Position numbers and translations under genes: made by a program. Shown piece after piece: positions 26,641-35,596 of a stretch of DNA of 64,000 nucleotides; the first letter of the stretch is position 1; each line of letters begins with the position of its first letter. The stretch covers positions 1,761,001 through 1,825,000 of the forward strand of contig NZ_CP113948.1 of NCBI RefSeq assembly GCF_026810365.1, in the 5' to 3' direction. The notes beneath the pieces are model-generated. The model was not told the DNA's origin. It ran no database searches and saw only the letters and a program-made list of their open reading frames with translations. The DNA comes from Flavobacterium praedii (GTDB lineage Bacteria; Bacteroidota; Bacteroidia; Flavobacteriales; Flavobacteriaceae).

Positions 26641-28053
26641 ATGGCAAAGAAAAATACAGACAAAGTTGTCTTTCATCAAATAAAAGTCCTTGATGCTGGT
26701 GCAAAAGGCGTTTCGGTGGCAAAAGCTCCCGATGGAAAAGTAGTTTTTATCCCAAATGTAGTTCCTGGGGATGTGGTTGATGTGCAAACTTTTAAGAAGC
26801 GTAAAGCATATTATGAAGGCAAAGCAGTTTATTTTCATGAATTTTCAGAATACCGCGTAGAACCAATTTGCGAACATTTTGGTGTTTGTGGCGGTTGCAA
26901 ATGGCAAAACATGAACTACAACCAACAATTGGTTTTCAAACAAAATGAGGTAAAAAACCATTTGCAACGCATTGGAAAAATTGAACTCCCTGAATTTGAA
27001 CCCATTTTAGGTTCTGAAAAGCAGTTTTTTTATAGAAATAAAATGGAATTTTCGTTTTCGAACAGCCGTTGGTTGACTGAAGCCGAAATTGGAAACGAAG
27101 AAGATTTAGGTAATAGAAATGCACTTGGTTTTCACATTCCAAAAATGTGGGATAAAATATTAGACATTAACAAATGCCATTTACAGGAAGATCCATCCAA
27201 TGCTATACGTAACGAAGTTCGCGCTTTTGCCAACGAGCATGGTTTGACTTTCTTTAACCCGAGAGCGCACGAAGGTTTACTAAGAACCTTGATGTTGAGA
27301 ACGGCTTCGACAGGAGAAATCATGGTTTTGATTCAGTTTTTTGAAAACGACAAAGCCAACAGAGAGTTAATTCTAGATCATCTTTACGAGAAATTCCCTC
27401 AGATTACGTCCTTGCAATATGTGGTAAACAATAAAGCAAACGATACTTTGTATGACACCAATATCAAATTATACAAAGGAAGAGATTACATCTTGGAAGA
27501 AATGGAAGGACTAAAATTTAGCATTAATGCCAAATCTTTTTACCAAACCAACTCGGATCAAGCGTATGAATTGTACAAAATAACCAGAGATTTTACTGGA
27601 CTTACCGGTAACGAAGTCGTTTATGATTTGTACACTGGAACAGGAACAATTGCCCAATTTGTATCTAAAAATGCCAAAAAAGTAATTGGTGTAGAAAGTG
27701 TTCCAGAAGCGATTGTTGATGCCAAAGCCAATGCAAAACGCAATGAAATTACCAATTGCGAGTTTTTTGTTGGAGATATGAAAGTGGTTTTCAACGAAGA
27801 ATTTATTGCACAACATGGCAAACCCGATGTGATTATTACGGATCCACCAAGAGATGGAATGCACAAAGACGTAATCGAACAAATTCTAAAAATAGAACCT
27901 TCAAAAGTGGTTTATGTGAGTTGCAACTCGGCTACTCAAGCTCGTGATTTGGCTTTAATGGATGAAAAATACAAGGTTACAAGAGTGCGCCCTGTGGATA
28001 TGTTTCCGCAAACGCATCATGTAGAAAATGTTGTACTTTTAGAAAGACGATAA
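26641..28053 (+). CDS. rlmD: 23S rRNA (uracil-C5)-methyltransferase RlmD/RumA family
   Basis: 470 residues. An N-terminal TRAM RNA-binding domain (about 10-68), Fe-S cluster cysteines in CEHFGVCGGC (77, 83, 86) with a further Cys in NKCHL, a SAM domain (YDLYTGTGTI) and the catalytic Cys in VYVSCNSATQ near the C-terminus, preceded by TDPPRDGM. The usual target is U1939 of 23S rRNA, but the family also contains RlmC/TrmA-type enzymes. It leads the set rlmD-DUF6452-DUF6048, which I recall as conserved order in flavobacteria. Confidence 0.9.
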   Translation: MAKKNTDKVVFHQIKVLDAGAKGVSVAKAPDGKVVFIPNVVPGDVVDVQTFKKRKAYYEGKAVYFHEFSEYRVEPICEHFGVCGGCKWQNMNYNQQLVFKQNEVKNHLQRIGKIELPEFEPILGSEKQFFYRNKMEFSFSNSRWLTEAEIGNEEDLGNRNALGFHIPKMWDKILDINKCHLQEDPSNAIRNEVRAFANEHGLTFFNPRAHEGLLRTLMLRTASTGEIMVLIQFFENDKANRELILDHLYEKFPQITSLQYVVNNKANDTLYDTNIKLYKGRDYILEEMEGLKFSINAKSFYQTNSDQAYELYKITRDFTGLTGNEVVYDLYTGTGTIAQFVSKNAKKVIGVESVPEAIVDAKANAKRNEITNCEFFVGDMKVVFNEEFIAQHGKPDVIITDPPRDGMHKDVIEQILKIEPSKVVYVSCNSATQARDLALMDEKYKVTRVRPVDMFPQTHHVENVVLLERR

Positions 28054-28060
28054 GCCGCCA

Positions 28061-28084
28061 CTCCCTAACCCCCAGAAGGGGGAA
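28061..28084. repeat. short CCCTAACCCCC...GGGGGAA hairpin repeat
   Basis: CCCCC AGAA GGGGG hairpin preceded by CTCCCTAA. A sister copy is at 33164-33187. No T tract follows, so it is not a classical terminator. Confidence 0.7.
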
Positions 28085-28095
28085 CAAGAAAAAAT

Positions 28096-28635
28096 ATGAA
28101 AAAAATAATTGCATTTTTACTGATACTTGGTTTCGCCTCATCCAGTTGTGAACCGGATGACATTTGTGACCCAAATACTCCCACTACACCAAGAATGCTT
28201 ATTCAGTTTTATGACATTTCAAATCCTTCCGTTAAAAAGAATGTAACCAATTTAAAAATTATTGGAGAAGGAAAAACGGAAGGTGTAGTTTTAAACACAA
28301 GTAGTACAACTGAAACAAAATATTTATCAAATGCAGATACTGTTTTGTTGCCATTAGACACTGAGACTGATGTTGTAAAATATAAGTTCATTTTAAACTT
28401 TGGCAATTCAAACCCTTTATTGGTTAATGAAGACAATTTGGAAATTAAATATACTCGTGAAAATATATATGTTTCCAGAGCTTGTGGTTTCAAAACCAAT
28501 TTTAATCTAGATCCAATTTCACCTCTAATACATACCGACGCTTCTACAGCAGATGATAAATGGATGCAATACATATCCGTCGCAAAAAATAACATAGCAA
28601 ATGAAAATGAAATTATCATTAAAATATTCTTTTAG
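28096..28635 (+). CDS. DUF6452 family lipoprotein
   Basis: 179 residues with a signal peptide and a lipobox-like FASSSC. The CDPNTPTTPRMLIQFYD opening and VSRACGFKTNF near the C-terminus are what I recall of DUF6452, a Bacteroidota family of unknown function. It overlaps the next gene by 35 bases, so the two are translationally linked. Confidence 0.78.
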   Translation: MKKIIAFLLILGFASSSCEPDDICDPNTPTTPRMLIQFYDISNPSVKKNVTNLKIIGEGKTEGVVLNTSSTTETKYLSNADTVLLPLDTETDVVKYKFILNFGNSNPLLVNEDNLEIKYTRENIYVSRACGFKTNFNLDPISPLIHTDASTADDKWMQYISVAKNNIANENEIIIKIFF

Positions 28636-29434
28636 TATTTGCTTTTTGTTGTCATTATTTTTTGCTCAAGCACAAGAAAAGACTACAACAAGCAAAGAGC
28701 AAGGAGTTACAATAACCGAATCTAAAAGTATAGTTACTTCTAAAAAGAAAGCTGATAAAAAACTTGAAATAGTTGAAAAAGACAGCATCAAACCCAAAAC
28801 GGATCGTTATGGATTGATCGTTGGTGTCGATATAAATAAAATCGCACGATCACTTTACGATACTGATTACAAAGGAATTGCCTTTACAGGCGATTATCGG
28901 TTAACTAAAAACTACTACCTATATGGTGAACTTGGAAATGAAAACATCACTGTAGATGACCCTCAATTAAATACTACTAGCAAGGGGTCATATATAAAAG
29001 TAGGATTTGATTATAATGCGTATACAAATTGGTTGGATATGGAAAATCGTATCACTTTGGGAATGCGTTATGGCTTTGGAACATTTAGTGAGACATTAAA
29101 CAGTTATGAAATTTACAATCCTCATCCTTATTTCCAGCAATCTCCAAGCGTAACATCTGGAACTACCTTTGATGGTTTAACAGCAAGTTGGGCCGAAGTA
29201 GCTGCTGGAGTAAATGTAAAAGTTTTTAATAATATTTATGTAGGCTTTAGTCTGCAATTGAAAATGTTAATTACAAATTCCGAACCTACAAACTTTGAAA
29301 ACCTATACATTCCAGGATTCAATAGAACGTATGATGGTAATTTTGGAGCTGGATTTACCTACAGTGTTTCTTATTTTATTCCTATCTATAAAAAGAAAGT
29401 TACTGCCACCAAAAAAGTAGCGCCAAAAAAATAA
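28601..29434 (+). CDS. DUF6048 family outer-membrane-like protein
   Basis: 277 residues; signal peptide ending FFAQAQ, a Lys-rich linker (30-65), then a beta-strand-rich region (YGLIVGVDINKIA, YYLYGELG, YIKVGFDYN) typical of a small outer-membrane barrel. ATGs at 28601 and 28607 are both possible. Overlaps the DUF6452 gene, and the pair follows rlmD. Function unknown. Confidence 0.8.
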   Translation: MKMKLSLKYSFSICFLLSLFFAQAQEKTTTSKEQGVTITESKSIVTSKKKADKKLEIVEKDSIKPKTDRYGLIVGVDINKIARSLYDTDYKGIAFTGDYRLTKNYYLYGELGNENITVDDPQLNTTSKGSYIKVGFDYNAYTNWLDMENRITLGMRYGFGTFSETLNSYEIYNPHPYFQQSPSVTSGTTFDGLTASWAEVAAGVNVKVFNNIYVGFSLQLKMLITNSEPTNFENLYIPGFNRTYDGNFGAGFTYSVSYFIPIYKKKVTATKKVAPKK

Positions 29435-29453
29435 AAGTATAACAAAACCCAAT

Positions 29454-29502
29454 AAAAAAGGAGAACAATTGAAATTTAAAACTCAATTGTTCTCCTTTTA
29501 TT
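29454..29502. terminator. terminator after the DUF6048 gene
   Basis: A 17-bp stem (AAAAGGAGAACAATTGA with TCAATTGTTCTCCTTTT) in an A-rich/T-rich frame; it can act for the convergent small gene too. Confidence 0.88.
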
Positions 29503-29525
29503 TTAGTTAAAAACTAAACTGCTAT

Positions 29526-29762
29526 TTATCCGATTTCTTTAATCCCTTTAACAAACAACCAAGACATGAAAAGCTTTTCACCATCTTTGGTTTTTACAGC
29601 TTGAAATTTTGGCGCCAATATAGTACCTGCAATAAATGCGGTCATCGGAATCCAAAAACCAGTTAAATTGGTGTAATGTTCTACCAAATAACGAAACAAG
29701 ACAAACAATATTGCAAAGCAGCCTAAATTGTATAGAAACGCTCTTACCTGTAATTTTGACAT
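29526..29762 (-). CDS. small two-helix membrane protein
   Basis: 78 residues from the ATG at 29762 (MSKLQVRAFLYNLGCF); an upstream in-frame ATG at 29819 would add a lysine/phenylalanine-rich extension and is less likely. Two membrane segments (about 9-26 and 33-52) and a short basic C-terminal part. Function unknown. Confidence 0.7.
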   Translation of the reverse strand: MSKLQVRAFLYNLGCFAILFVLFRYLVEHYTNLTGFWIPMTAFIAGTILAPKFQAVKTKDGEKLFMSWLFVKGIKEIG

Positions 29763-30164
29763 TTTTTTAAATTTAAAATATAAATTCAAAATTAATTCAA
29801 AATCTAGATAATTCTCCATAAAAACAATTATTTATTTTACCTCATTGATAAGCTTTTTAAAATACAAACCAATCAATTACAATTTTAATAATTAACTTTA
29901 CTTTTTTTGTATTGATTTATGTATTAATTTTATCAAATACCAAAAAATAAAAATACCAACTTTTTGACTACTAGCAAAATACACTATACTAATGAATAAA
30001 TTAATATTGAGAATTATATTTTTTATTGTAAAATACATCAACTCAAATTTATTTCGATTCCAAATGCAAAACGTTAAACTGTCTAATTGAATGTTTTTTC
30101 AAAAAATAGAAACCTATTAATTAAAATAGAATAAAAATATTAATCCACCTTAAGCCATCCAATT
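29763..30164. other. 400-bp AT-rich intergenic region
   Basis: No gene, hairpin or repeat that I can support. One minus-strand CAAATTTA (a -7-like match) lies near 30044 but is nearly 300 bases from the nearest minus-strand gene. Confidence 0.5.
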
Positions 30165-30572
30165 ATGGAAAATGAAGTTTACTTAATTGAAAAACGAGAG
30201 AATGAAATTTTTATAACTGTAACTGTTTCAACACACGGTATTGCAACTACAGAAATAAAATTATTCCAAGATGGAAGCATCATTAATAAAGGATTTTCAA
30301 ACAATGGAGCCGGTTTAATCAGCAAAACAAGCTTAGGAATAGACAGTAAACTTAATGGTGCTACAGTAAAAATAGAAACAGATATTGTTTTGACAAAAGT
30401 GCCAAAATCGGCTTGGGAAAATTGTTTCAAAAATTTAGAGATTCATTATTATTTGGAAGGTGGCAAAGCCAATCAAAAACAGCCAATAGAATTACTTGTG
30501 TCCGAAAAAAAGAAAAGTAGTAGTGGAGAAACTATTGTTGCTGTAAAAAGGATAGACTTGCTTTTGGGATAA
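30165..30572 (+). CDS. protein of unknown function
   Basis: 135 residues, no signal peptide, beta-rich with alternating polar/hydrophobic stretches (IFITVTVSTHGIATTEIKLF, ATVKIETDIVLTKVP). I do not recognise it. It lies 42 bases before the next gene, which has a signal peptide and a beta-rich end, so the two may form a unit. Confidence 0.6.
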   Translation: MENEVYLIEKRENEIFITVTVSTHGIATTEIKLFQDGSIINKGFSNNGAGLISKTSLGIDSKLNGATVKIETDIVLTKVPKSAWENCFKNLEIHYYLEGGKANQKQPIELLVSEKKKSSSGETIVAVKRIDLLLG

Positions 30573-30614
30573 ATGATATTTCAATAAAATAAAATTCAAC
30601 CAATCTATTTTCTG

Positions 30615-31865
30615 ATGAAAAATAAAATACTGGCTATACTAATACTCTTCTGTTCATTTCCATTATTTGCACAAGATATTGAAATTAAAGATCTAAAAAC
30701 ACTGAATGCACCTGGATTTCAAATTCTTGACATTGCGCCCAATACTATTGATAAACCTTCAAACCCAAAAGCGTTTGCAGCAAGTCTTATGAGTTTAACA
30801 AGTAATGGAACAGCACTTCCAAAAAACGTTGCACTTGAAATTTCACCTTATTGGTATTTTAAAAATAAAAATGCAACCGTTTCTCAATATTTAAACATCC
30901 AAGAAAATAATAAATCAAATTCATTCTCCGGGTTATTCAACAAAATGAGTATCTCAATTGCATCGGTTTTGAATGATTCGACTTCAGGAAGTTTAGTGAA
31001 AAACACAAACTATATTGCTTTTGGCGTTAGAACAAATGTGTTTACTTTTCGAAATGAGAAACAAAATCAAAAATTAAGGACAGCATTGGATAACTTTTCC
31101 AAAAGAGTAATTGAATTACGACCCAACCAAAAAGGCACTGATTCCCTTGAGATTCTACTCAATGCAACATCATATAAAATCAGAAAACTTTACAATGAAC
31201 TAATGACTGAAAATAACGATTCATTAAAGCGGGTCATCAATGAAAAATACATAAATGCCATTTCTCAAAAAACACTGATTAAAAAGAAATTAGATGATTT
31301 AGAAAATCAAGCTCCTGATTTATTAGAAACCAACATAAAAAAAGATACGCTCAGTCAAAATTACCTTAAAGAACTAGATGATCTCCCTTTATTTCAATTA
31401 GATGCAGCCTTTGCTTATTCAGAAGCCTTTCCAGAAAATAAAACAGAAAACAAACGCTTCAACAGAAGTGGTATATGGATAAATGCAACACTAAATGCGT
31501 TCAGTTTTGACCATGAAGAGCTGAATGATAATCTTTCGCTCATGATGTGCTCCCGATATATCAGTGACAATATACTAATAGAAAACACAGTAAATGAATT
31601 TGACAAACAAAATGCTTTTGATTTAGGCTTCAAGATAGAATATTCCATAAAAGAATTATCCCTTTCCTTTGAATATTTAAAAAGAGACTATTCGAATAAC
31701 AGCAACTTGAATAGCGAAAGAAGAGTTGGAACATTACAATACAAAATCAGCGATAATTTATACCTCACAGGATCTTACGGAACCAATTTTGGCTTTGACA
31801 AATCGCTATTTACAGTTTTTGGTATAAACTACGGGCTTGGAAAATCTGATTTAAAGTCAAAATAA
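30615..31865 (+). CDS. exported protein, possible outer-membrane barrel
   Basis: 416 residues with a clear signal peptide (about 1-19, FPLFAQ). The middle (about 140-250) is helical and charged (NFSKRVIELRPNQKG, INEKYINAISQKTLIKKKLDD). The flanks contain beta-type strands that end in YGLGKSDLKSK. This could be a barrel with a long helical insertion facing one side of the membrane. I do not recognise the family. Its likely partner is the 135-residue gene just upstream. Confidence 0.65.
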   Translation: MKNKILAILILFCSFPLFAQDIEIKDLKTLNAPGFQILDIAPNTIDKPSNPKAFAASLMSLTSNGTALPKNVALEISPYWYFKNKNATVSQYLNIQENNKSNSFSGLFNKMSISIASVLNDSTSGSLVKNTNYIAFGVRTNVFTFRNEKQNQKLRTALDNFSKRVIELRPNQKGTDSLEILLNATSYKIRKLYNELMTENNDSLKRVINEKYINAISQKTLIKKKLDDLENQAPDLLETNIKKDTLSQNYLKELDDLPLFQLDAAFAYSEAFPENKTENKRFNRSGIWINATLNAFSFDHEELNDNLSLMMCSRYISDNILIENTVNEFDKQNAFDLGFKIEYSIKELSLSFEYLKRDYSNNSNLNSERRVGTLQYKISDNLYLTGSYGTNFGFDKSLFTVFGINYGLGKSDLKSK

Positions 31866-31910
31866 AAACAATCAGGATCTAGGTTTAAAAACTCAAAAAA
31901 AATCCGAAAA

Positions 31911-31960
31911 AAAAATCCAACAATTAAACTTTTTAAGTTGCAATTATTGGAATCCTTTTT
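31911..31960. terminator. probable bidirectional terminator
   Basis: Imperfect stem-loop (AAAAATCCAACAATT... against AATTATTGGAATCCTTTTT) between convergent genes, with A and T runs on either side. Confidence 0.55.
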
Positions 31961-31988
31961 AAACTAAGATTTTAAATACTGTGACCTA

Positions 31989-33161
31989 TTAACTTATATC
32001 CGAATTCTGATTTTGAAACTTCGTTCTCTTACTTCCTTCGTACATTTCGTATTTCACTAAACGGGCTTCAAGGCTTGCATTAAAAAGTTTTATTTTTCGA
32101 GAAGGTTTTAACCCTACATATTTCAGCGCTTCTAGGTTTGCTGTAATAAACCAAGCATTTGTACCCGGATAATTTTTTTTCAAGGTATCTCCAATACTTT
32201 TATAAAATTCTTCCATGTGAATATCCAAACGCTCATCATATGGCGGATTGAAAACGATATGCAATTTCCCTTCTGACGTTTTCTCAGTATCAAAGAAGTT
32301 TTGCTCTTCTATCTTAATGTATTCATCAAGATTGGCATTCTTAATATTATCTCTTGCTTTTTGAACTGCAGATGGAGCTTTATCATACCCTTTTATAGTA
32401 TAATGAAATTCGCGAACTCGCTTCAATAAACTATCTTGAATATTATCAAACAAATCGTTGTCCCAATCGTTCCATTTTTCGAAAGCAAACTCCTTACGAT
32501 TTATATTCGCAGGAATATTACAGGCGATCATTGCTGCTTCGGCAAGAAAAGTTCCAGAACCACACATGGGATCCAAGAAATCCGTTTGGCCATCCCAACC
32601 CGAAAGCAATAAAATACCCGCTGCCAAAACCTCATTTATAGGAGCAATGTTCGTAGCCGTTCTATACCCACGTTGGTGCAATGAATTCCCAGAAGTATCC
32701 AAAGCTACCGAAACCTGATCTTTATCAATATGAATATTGATTCGCAAATCAGGAAAAGCCTTGTCAATACTTGGTCTTTGTCCCGTTCTTTCACGAAATT
32801 GATCTACAATAGCATCTTTACATTTTTGAGACACAAACTCCGAATGATTAAAATACTCCGAATGTACCGTTGCATCAATCACAAAAGTCTGATTTGCATT
32901 GATATATTTAGACCAATTTGTACCTCTTATTCCTTTATATAACGATTGCTCGTCTCTTGCTTTAAAAAAATAAATCGGTTTCAATATCTTCAAAGCTGTA
33001 CGCAAGGATAAATTTGCTTTGTACATAAATCCTTTATCCCCCTTAAAACTAACCATTCTCACTCCCTGCTCTACATCCTGTGCGCCCAGTAATGTCAACT
33101 CTTTTGCTAGTATTTCTTCAAAACCAAAAAAGGTTTTAGCAATCATCTTAAAATTCTCCAT
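31989..33161 (-). CDS. THUMP-domain RNA methyltransferase (RlmL/Trm14-like)
   Basis: 390 residues. An N-terminal ferredoxin-like/THUMP RNA-binding part (1-155) precedes a class I methyltransferase with the SAM motif DPMCGSGTF and the N6-adenine/N2-guanine type catalytic NPPY. This fits the family of the N-terminal half of E. coli RlmL (m2G2445 of 23S rRNA). Homologues in this phylum are single-domain. It is transcribed from a -7 box adjacent to that of the divergent methyltransferase gene. Confidence 0.9.
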   Translation of the reverse strand: MENFKMIAKTFFGFEEILAKELTLLGAQDVEQGVRMVSFKGDKGFMYKANLSLRTALKILKPIYFFKARDEQSLYKGIRGTNWSKYINANQTFVIDATVHSEYFNHSEFVSQKCKDAIVDQFRERTGQRPSIDKAFPDLRINIHIDKDQVSVALDTSGNSLHQRGYRTATNIAPINEVLAAGILLLSGWDGQTDFLDPMCGSGTFLAEAAMIACNIPANINRKEFAFEKWNDWDNDLFDNIQDSLLKRVREFHYTIKGYDKAPSAVQKARDNIKNANLDEYIKIEEQNFFDTEKTSEGKLHIVFNPPYDERLDIHMEEFYKSIGDTLKKNYPGTNAWFITANLEALKYVGLKPSRKIKLFNASLEARLVKYEMYEGSKRTKFQNQNSDIS

Positions 33162-33163
33162 AT

Positions 33164-33187
33164 CACCCTAACCCCCAAATGGGGGAA
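33164..33187. repeat. short CCCTAACCCCC...GGGGGAA hairpin repeat, second copy
   Basis: CCCCC AAAT GGGGG hairpin after CACCCTAA, lying within the 5' leader of the THUMP methyltransferase transcript, two bases upstream of its start codon. Sister of 28061-28084. Confidence 0.7.
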
Positions 33188-33207
33188 TTGTTATCATTAA
33201 TATTCAG

Positions 33208-33215
33208 CAAAAATA
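33208..33215 (-). promoter_or_regulatory. -7 box of the THUMP methyltransferase gene
   Basis: TATTTTTG on the minus strand, 46 bases before the start; the leader would contain the CCCCC/GGGGG hairpin. Confidence 0.5.
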
Positions 33216-33218
33216 CAC

Positions 33219-33226
33219 TAAATTTG
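33219..33226 (+). promoter_or_regulatory. -7 box of the methyltransferase-ZIP operon
   Basis: TAAATTTG, 29 bases before the ATG at 33256 and three bases from the opposite-strand -7 box. Confidence 0.55.
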
Positions 33227-33255
33227 CGGGACTTAAATTAATTGAAAAAGAATAA

Positions 33256-34044
33256 ATGCCAGATTTAAACAATCCTAAATCAAATAACAGTATCCAGAAC
33301 GCAACCAACGGTACCAATTCCGATGGGGAAAACTGGTTTGCATCATGGTTCGACAGTCCTTATTATCATATTCTTTACAAAGAAAGGAACTATAGAGAAG
33401 CGCAATTGTTTATGGACAATTTAACTCATTATCTTAATCTTCCCGAAAAAGCCAAAGTACTTGACCTTGCTTGTGGAAAAGGCCGTCATTCTATTTACTT
33501 AAACCAACTGGGATACAATGTCATAGGAGCCGATTTATCCGAAAACAGTATTCTAGAAGCGCAAAAAAACAGCAATAAAACCCTGCATTTTCAAGTACAT
33601 GACATGCGCGAAACCTTTGAAGATAAATTTGATGCCATTTTCAATTTGTTTACCAGTTTTGGATATTTCGAAAACGATGAGGACAATCTAACCACACTAA
33701 AAGCCATTAAAGAAAGCTTATCCGAATATGGTTTCGCTGTAATCGATTTTATGAATGTACCCAATGTACTTAATACTTTGGTTCCAGAAGAAGTAAAACA
33801 AGTTGATGGAATTAATTTTCACATTAAACGTTACCTAAAAGAAGGTCATATTTATAAAGAAATTGACTTTGAAGACCAAGGTAAAAAATACCATTTCACC
33901 GAGAAAGTAAAAGCACTTACATTAAAAGACTTTGAACAAATGATGGAAGAAACAGGCATCTTTTTATTGGATATTTTTGGAGATTACAAACTAAAAAAAT
34001 TCCATAAAACGGAGAGCGAAAGATTAATTATGATTTTTAAGTAA
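33256..34044 (+). CDS. class I SAM-dependent methyltransferase
   Basis: 262 residues with motif I VLDLACGKGRHS (about 72-83) and VIGADLSENSI as motif II, then a DAIFNLFTSFGYF strand typical of small-molecule methyltransferases. The substrate is unknown. The first ~30 residues are Asn-rich and probably disordered. A ZIP transporter gene begins 37 bases downstream in the same orientation. Confidence 0.85.
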   Translation: MPDLNNPKSNNSIQNATNGTNSDGENWFASWFDSPYYHILYKERNYREAQLFMDNLTHYLNLPEKAKVLDLACGKGRHSIYLNQLGYNVIGADLSENSILEAQKNSNKTLHFQVHDMRETFEDKFDAIFNLFTSFGYFENDEDNLTTLKAIKESLSEYGFAVIDFMNVPNVLNTLVPEEVKQVDGINFHIKRYLKEGHIYKEIDFEDQGKKYHFTEKVKALTLKDFEQMMEETGIFLLDIFGDYKLKKFHKTESERLIMIFK

Positions 34045-34081
34045 TTGGTTCTACCACAAAACAAACGATTAAACAAAAAAC

Positions 34082-34750
34082 ATGAATTATCTTTTGCCTT
34101 TACTTTCCGTACTTATTGGTTATATTATTGCTTTGTTTCTAAAGCCAAAAAGTAAAACCAACCTCAAACTTTTACTGGCTTTTAGTGGTTCGTTCTTGCT
34201 ATCTCTAACTGTAATGCATATTTTGCCAGAGGTATATGAAAGTAAAAACCACAACATCGGCCTTTTTATAATGTTGGGTATTTTGTTCCAAATCATTTTA
34301 GAGTTTTTTTCCAAAGGTGCCGAACACGGTCACGTACACGGACATGCCAAAATGTACCAAATTCCTTGGTTATTATTCATCAGCCTTTGCATCCATGCTT
34401 TTCTTGAAGGATTTCCGGTAAGTCATCATCACGATTTAGCCATAGGAATTGCAATTCATCATTTACCCATAGCCATCATTTTGACCTCCTTTTTTGTGAG
34501 TTCCAGTCTTAATAAAAAAGCTATTTTTTTATTCATGGTCACTTTTGCAGTTATGACACCGCTAGGCACCGTAGTATCAGAATATATTCCTCAATTTAAC
34601 AACTATTATTCAGAGATAACTGCGATCGTTATTGGTATATTATTCCATATTTCATCCACTATTATTTTTGAAAGTAGCGAAGGACACAAATTCAATATCG
34701 CCAAAGTATCCATGATCGTAATTGGAATACTTCTTGCCTATCTTATCTAA
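34082..34750 (+). CDS. ZIP family metal transporter
   Basis: 222 residues, about seven to eight hydrophobic segments. The metal-site helices carry HAFLEG and AIGIAIHHLPIAI, the His/Glu pattern of ZIP zinc/iron permeases, and a His-rich loop (HGHVHGHAK) lies between helices 3 and 4. It should import divalent cations, most often Zn2+. Probably in one transcript with the preceding methyltransferase. Confidence 0.88.
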   Translation: MNYLLPLLSVLIGYIIALFLKPKSKTNLKLLLAFSGSFLLSLTVMHILPEVYESKNHNIGLFIMLGILFQIILEFFSKGAEHGHVHGHAKMYQIPWLLFISLCIHAFLEGFPVSHHHDLAIGIAIHHLPIAIILTSFFVSSSLNKKAIFLFMVTFAVMTPLGTVVSEYIPQFNNYYSEITAIVIGILFHISSTIIFESSEGHKFNIAKVSMIVIGILLAYLI

Positions 34751-34783
34751 AAAAATTACTTCTTTAGTCCTATAAAAATCTTT

Positions 34784-34898
34784 GGGCGTGACCCCATTAA
34801 GCAAAGGGGCTTATTTATAGTATCGCTCATAGAGCCCCTTCGCTCAATGCGGTCGGGCAATCCGCGCTACTTCGGTAGCTAGCTCCTGTCCCTCACGC
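34784..34898 (+). repeat. family B palindromic repeat, copy 1
   Basis: 115 bp beginning GGGCGTGACCCC and ending CCCTCACGC. It contains an outer pair (GACCCCATT/AATGCGGTC), an inner pair (AAGGGGC/GCCCCTT), then CGGGCAATCCGC, a GCTAC-TTCG-GTAGC hairpin and AGCTCCTGTC. A second copy is at 63036. The GC-rich block stands out from the AT-rich surroundings. The rest of the 423-bp gap (34751-35173) shows no other structure. Confidence 0.8.
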
Positions 34899-35173
34899 AA
34901 TTCACGTATCAAACAACATTGATCTTCAAAAAGCACCCCAAATTGGTTTTATTTAATTGCAATTTAAGAGGTCTATTCATAATGAAAATATTTTGATTAC
35001 GCACAATTAATCCAAATAATTTGCATTATCAAAAACAATACTGTTAATTTGTCTCAATATAAACTGAGAAGTTTCTGTCCATAGTAGAATTACCACAAAA
35101 AAAGTACTAAATTTAACTAACAGGAAAATGATGAGAAAAAATAAAAACAAAACACTAACTATTAGAGACATAC

Positions 35174-35596
35174 ATGTTTAGTGTTTTCAAAAAAAAACCT
35201 AGAGCATATTCCAAAATTGAAAATCATATTTTCGGAATAATTACCGAGTTGCTAAAAATTGGAGCAACCGATATTAATTGCGACGAATTGGGTGGAAAAT
35301 ACTATTTAAGCAATGAAGAACAACACTTTAGAGTTACAATATTTAGTAATGAATCTGTAATACGATTGACCAACACACGAGATTCTGTTGCTGAAAAATA
35401 CGATAAATTTTTTGTAGAAAATGTTCTAAAAGCAGTAAAAGAAGAAAAACACCGCAGAATGGAATTGGTGTGCGATTCAATTACAAATAGCATCGAAAAG
35501 ATGGCAGAACGTTTGCATAATGTACTTATTGAATCAAACGAAGAAGAAGTAAAAAAAAGTAAAGATGAAGAAGACGCATATCTAAAAAGCGTTTAG
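35174..35596 (+). CDS. protein of unknown function
   Basis: 140 residues, soluble. An N-terminal basic stretch, a central beta-type part (YYLSNEEQHFRVTIFSNESVIRLTN) and a C-terminal charged helix likely to form a coiled coil (85-130). Not recognised. A 17-codon reading frame (35128-35181) overlaps its start in another frame. It lies between a palindromic repeat and murQ without partners. Confidence 0.55.
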   Translation: MFSVFKKKPRAYSKIENHIFGIITELLKIGATDINCDELGGKYYLSNEEQHFRVTIFSNESVIRLTNTRDSVAEKYDKFFVENVLKAVKEEKHRRMELVCDSITNSIEKMAERLHNVLIESNEEEVKKSKDEEDAYLKSV

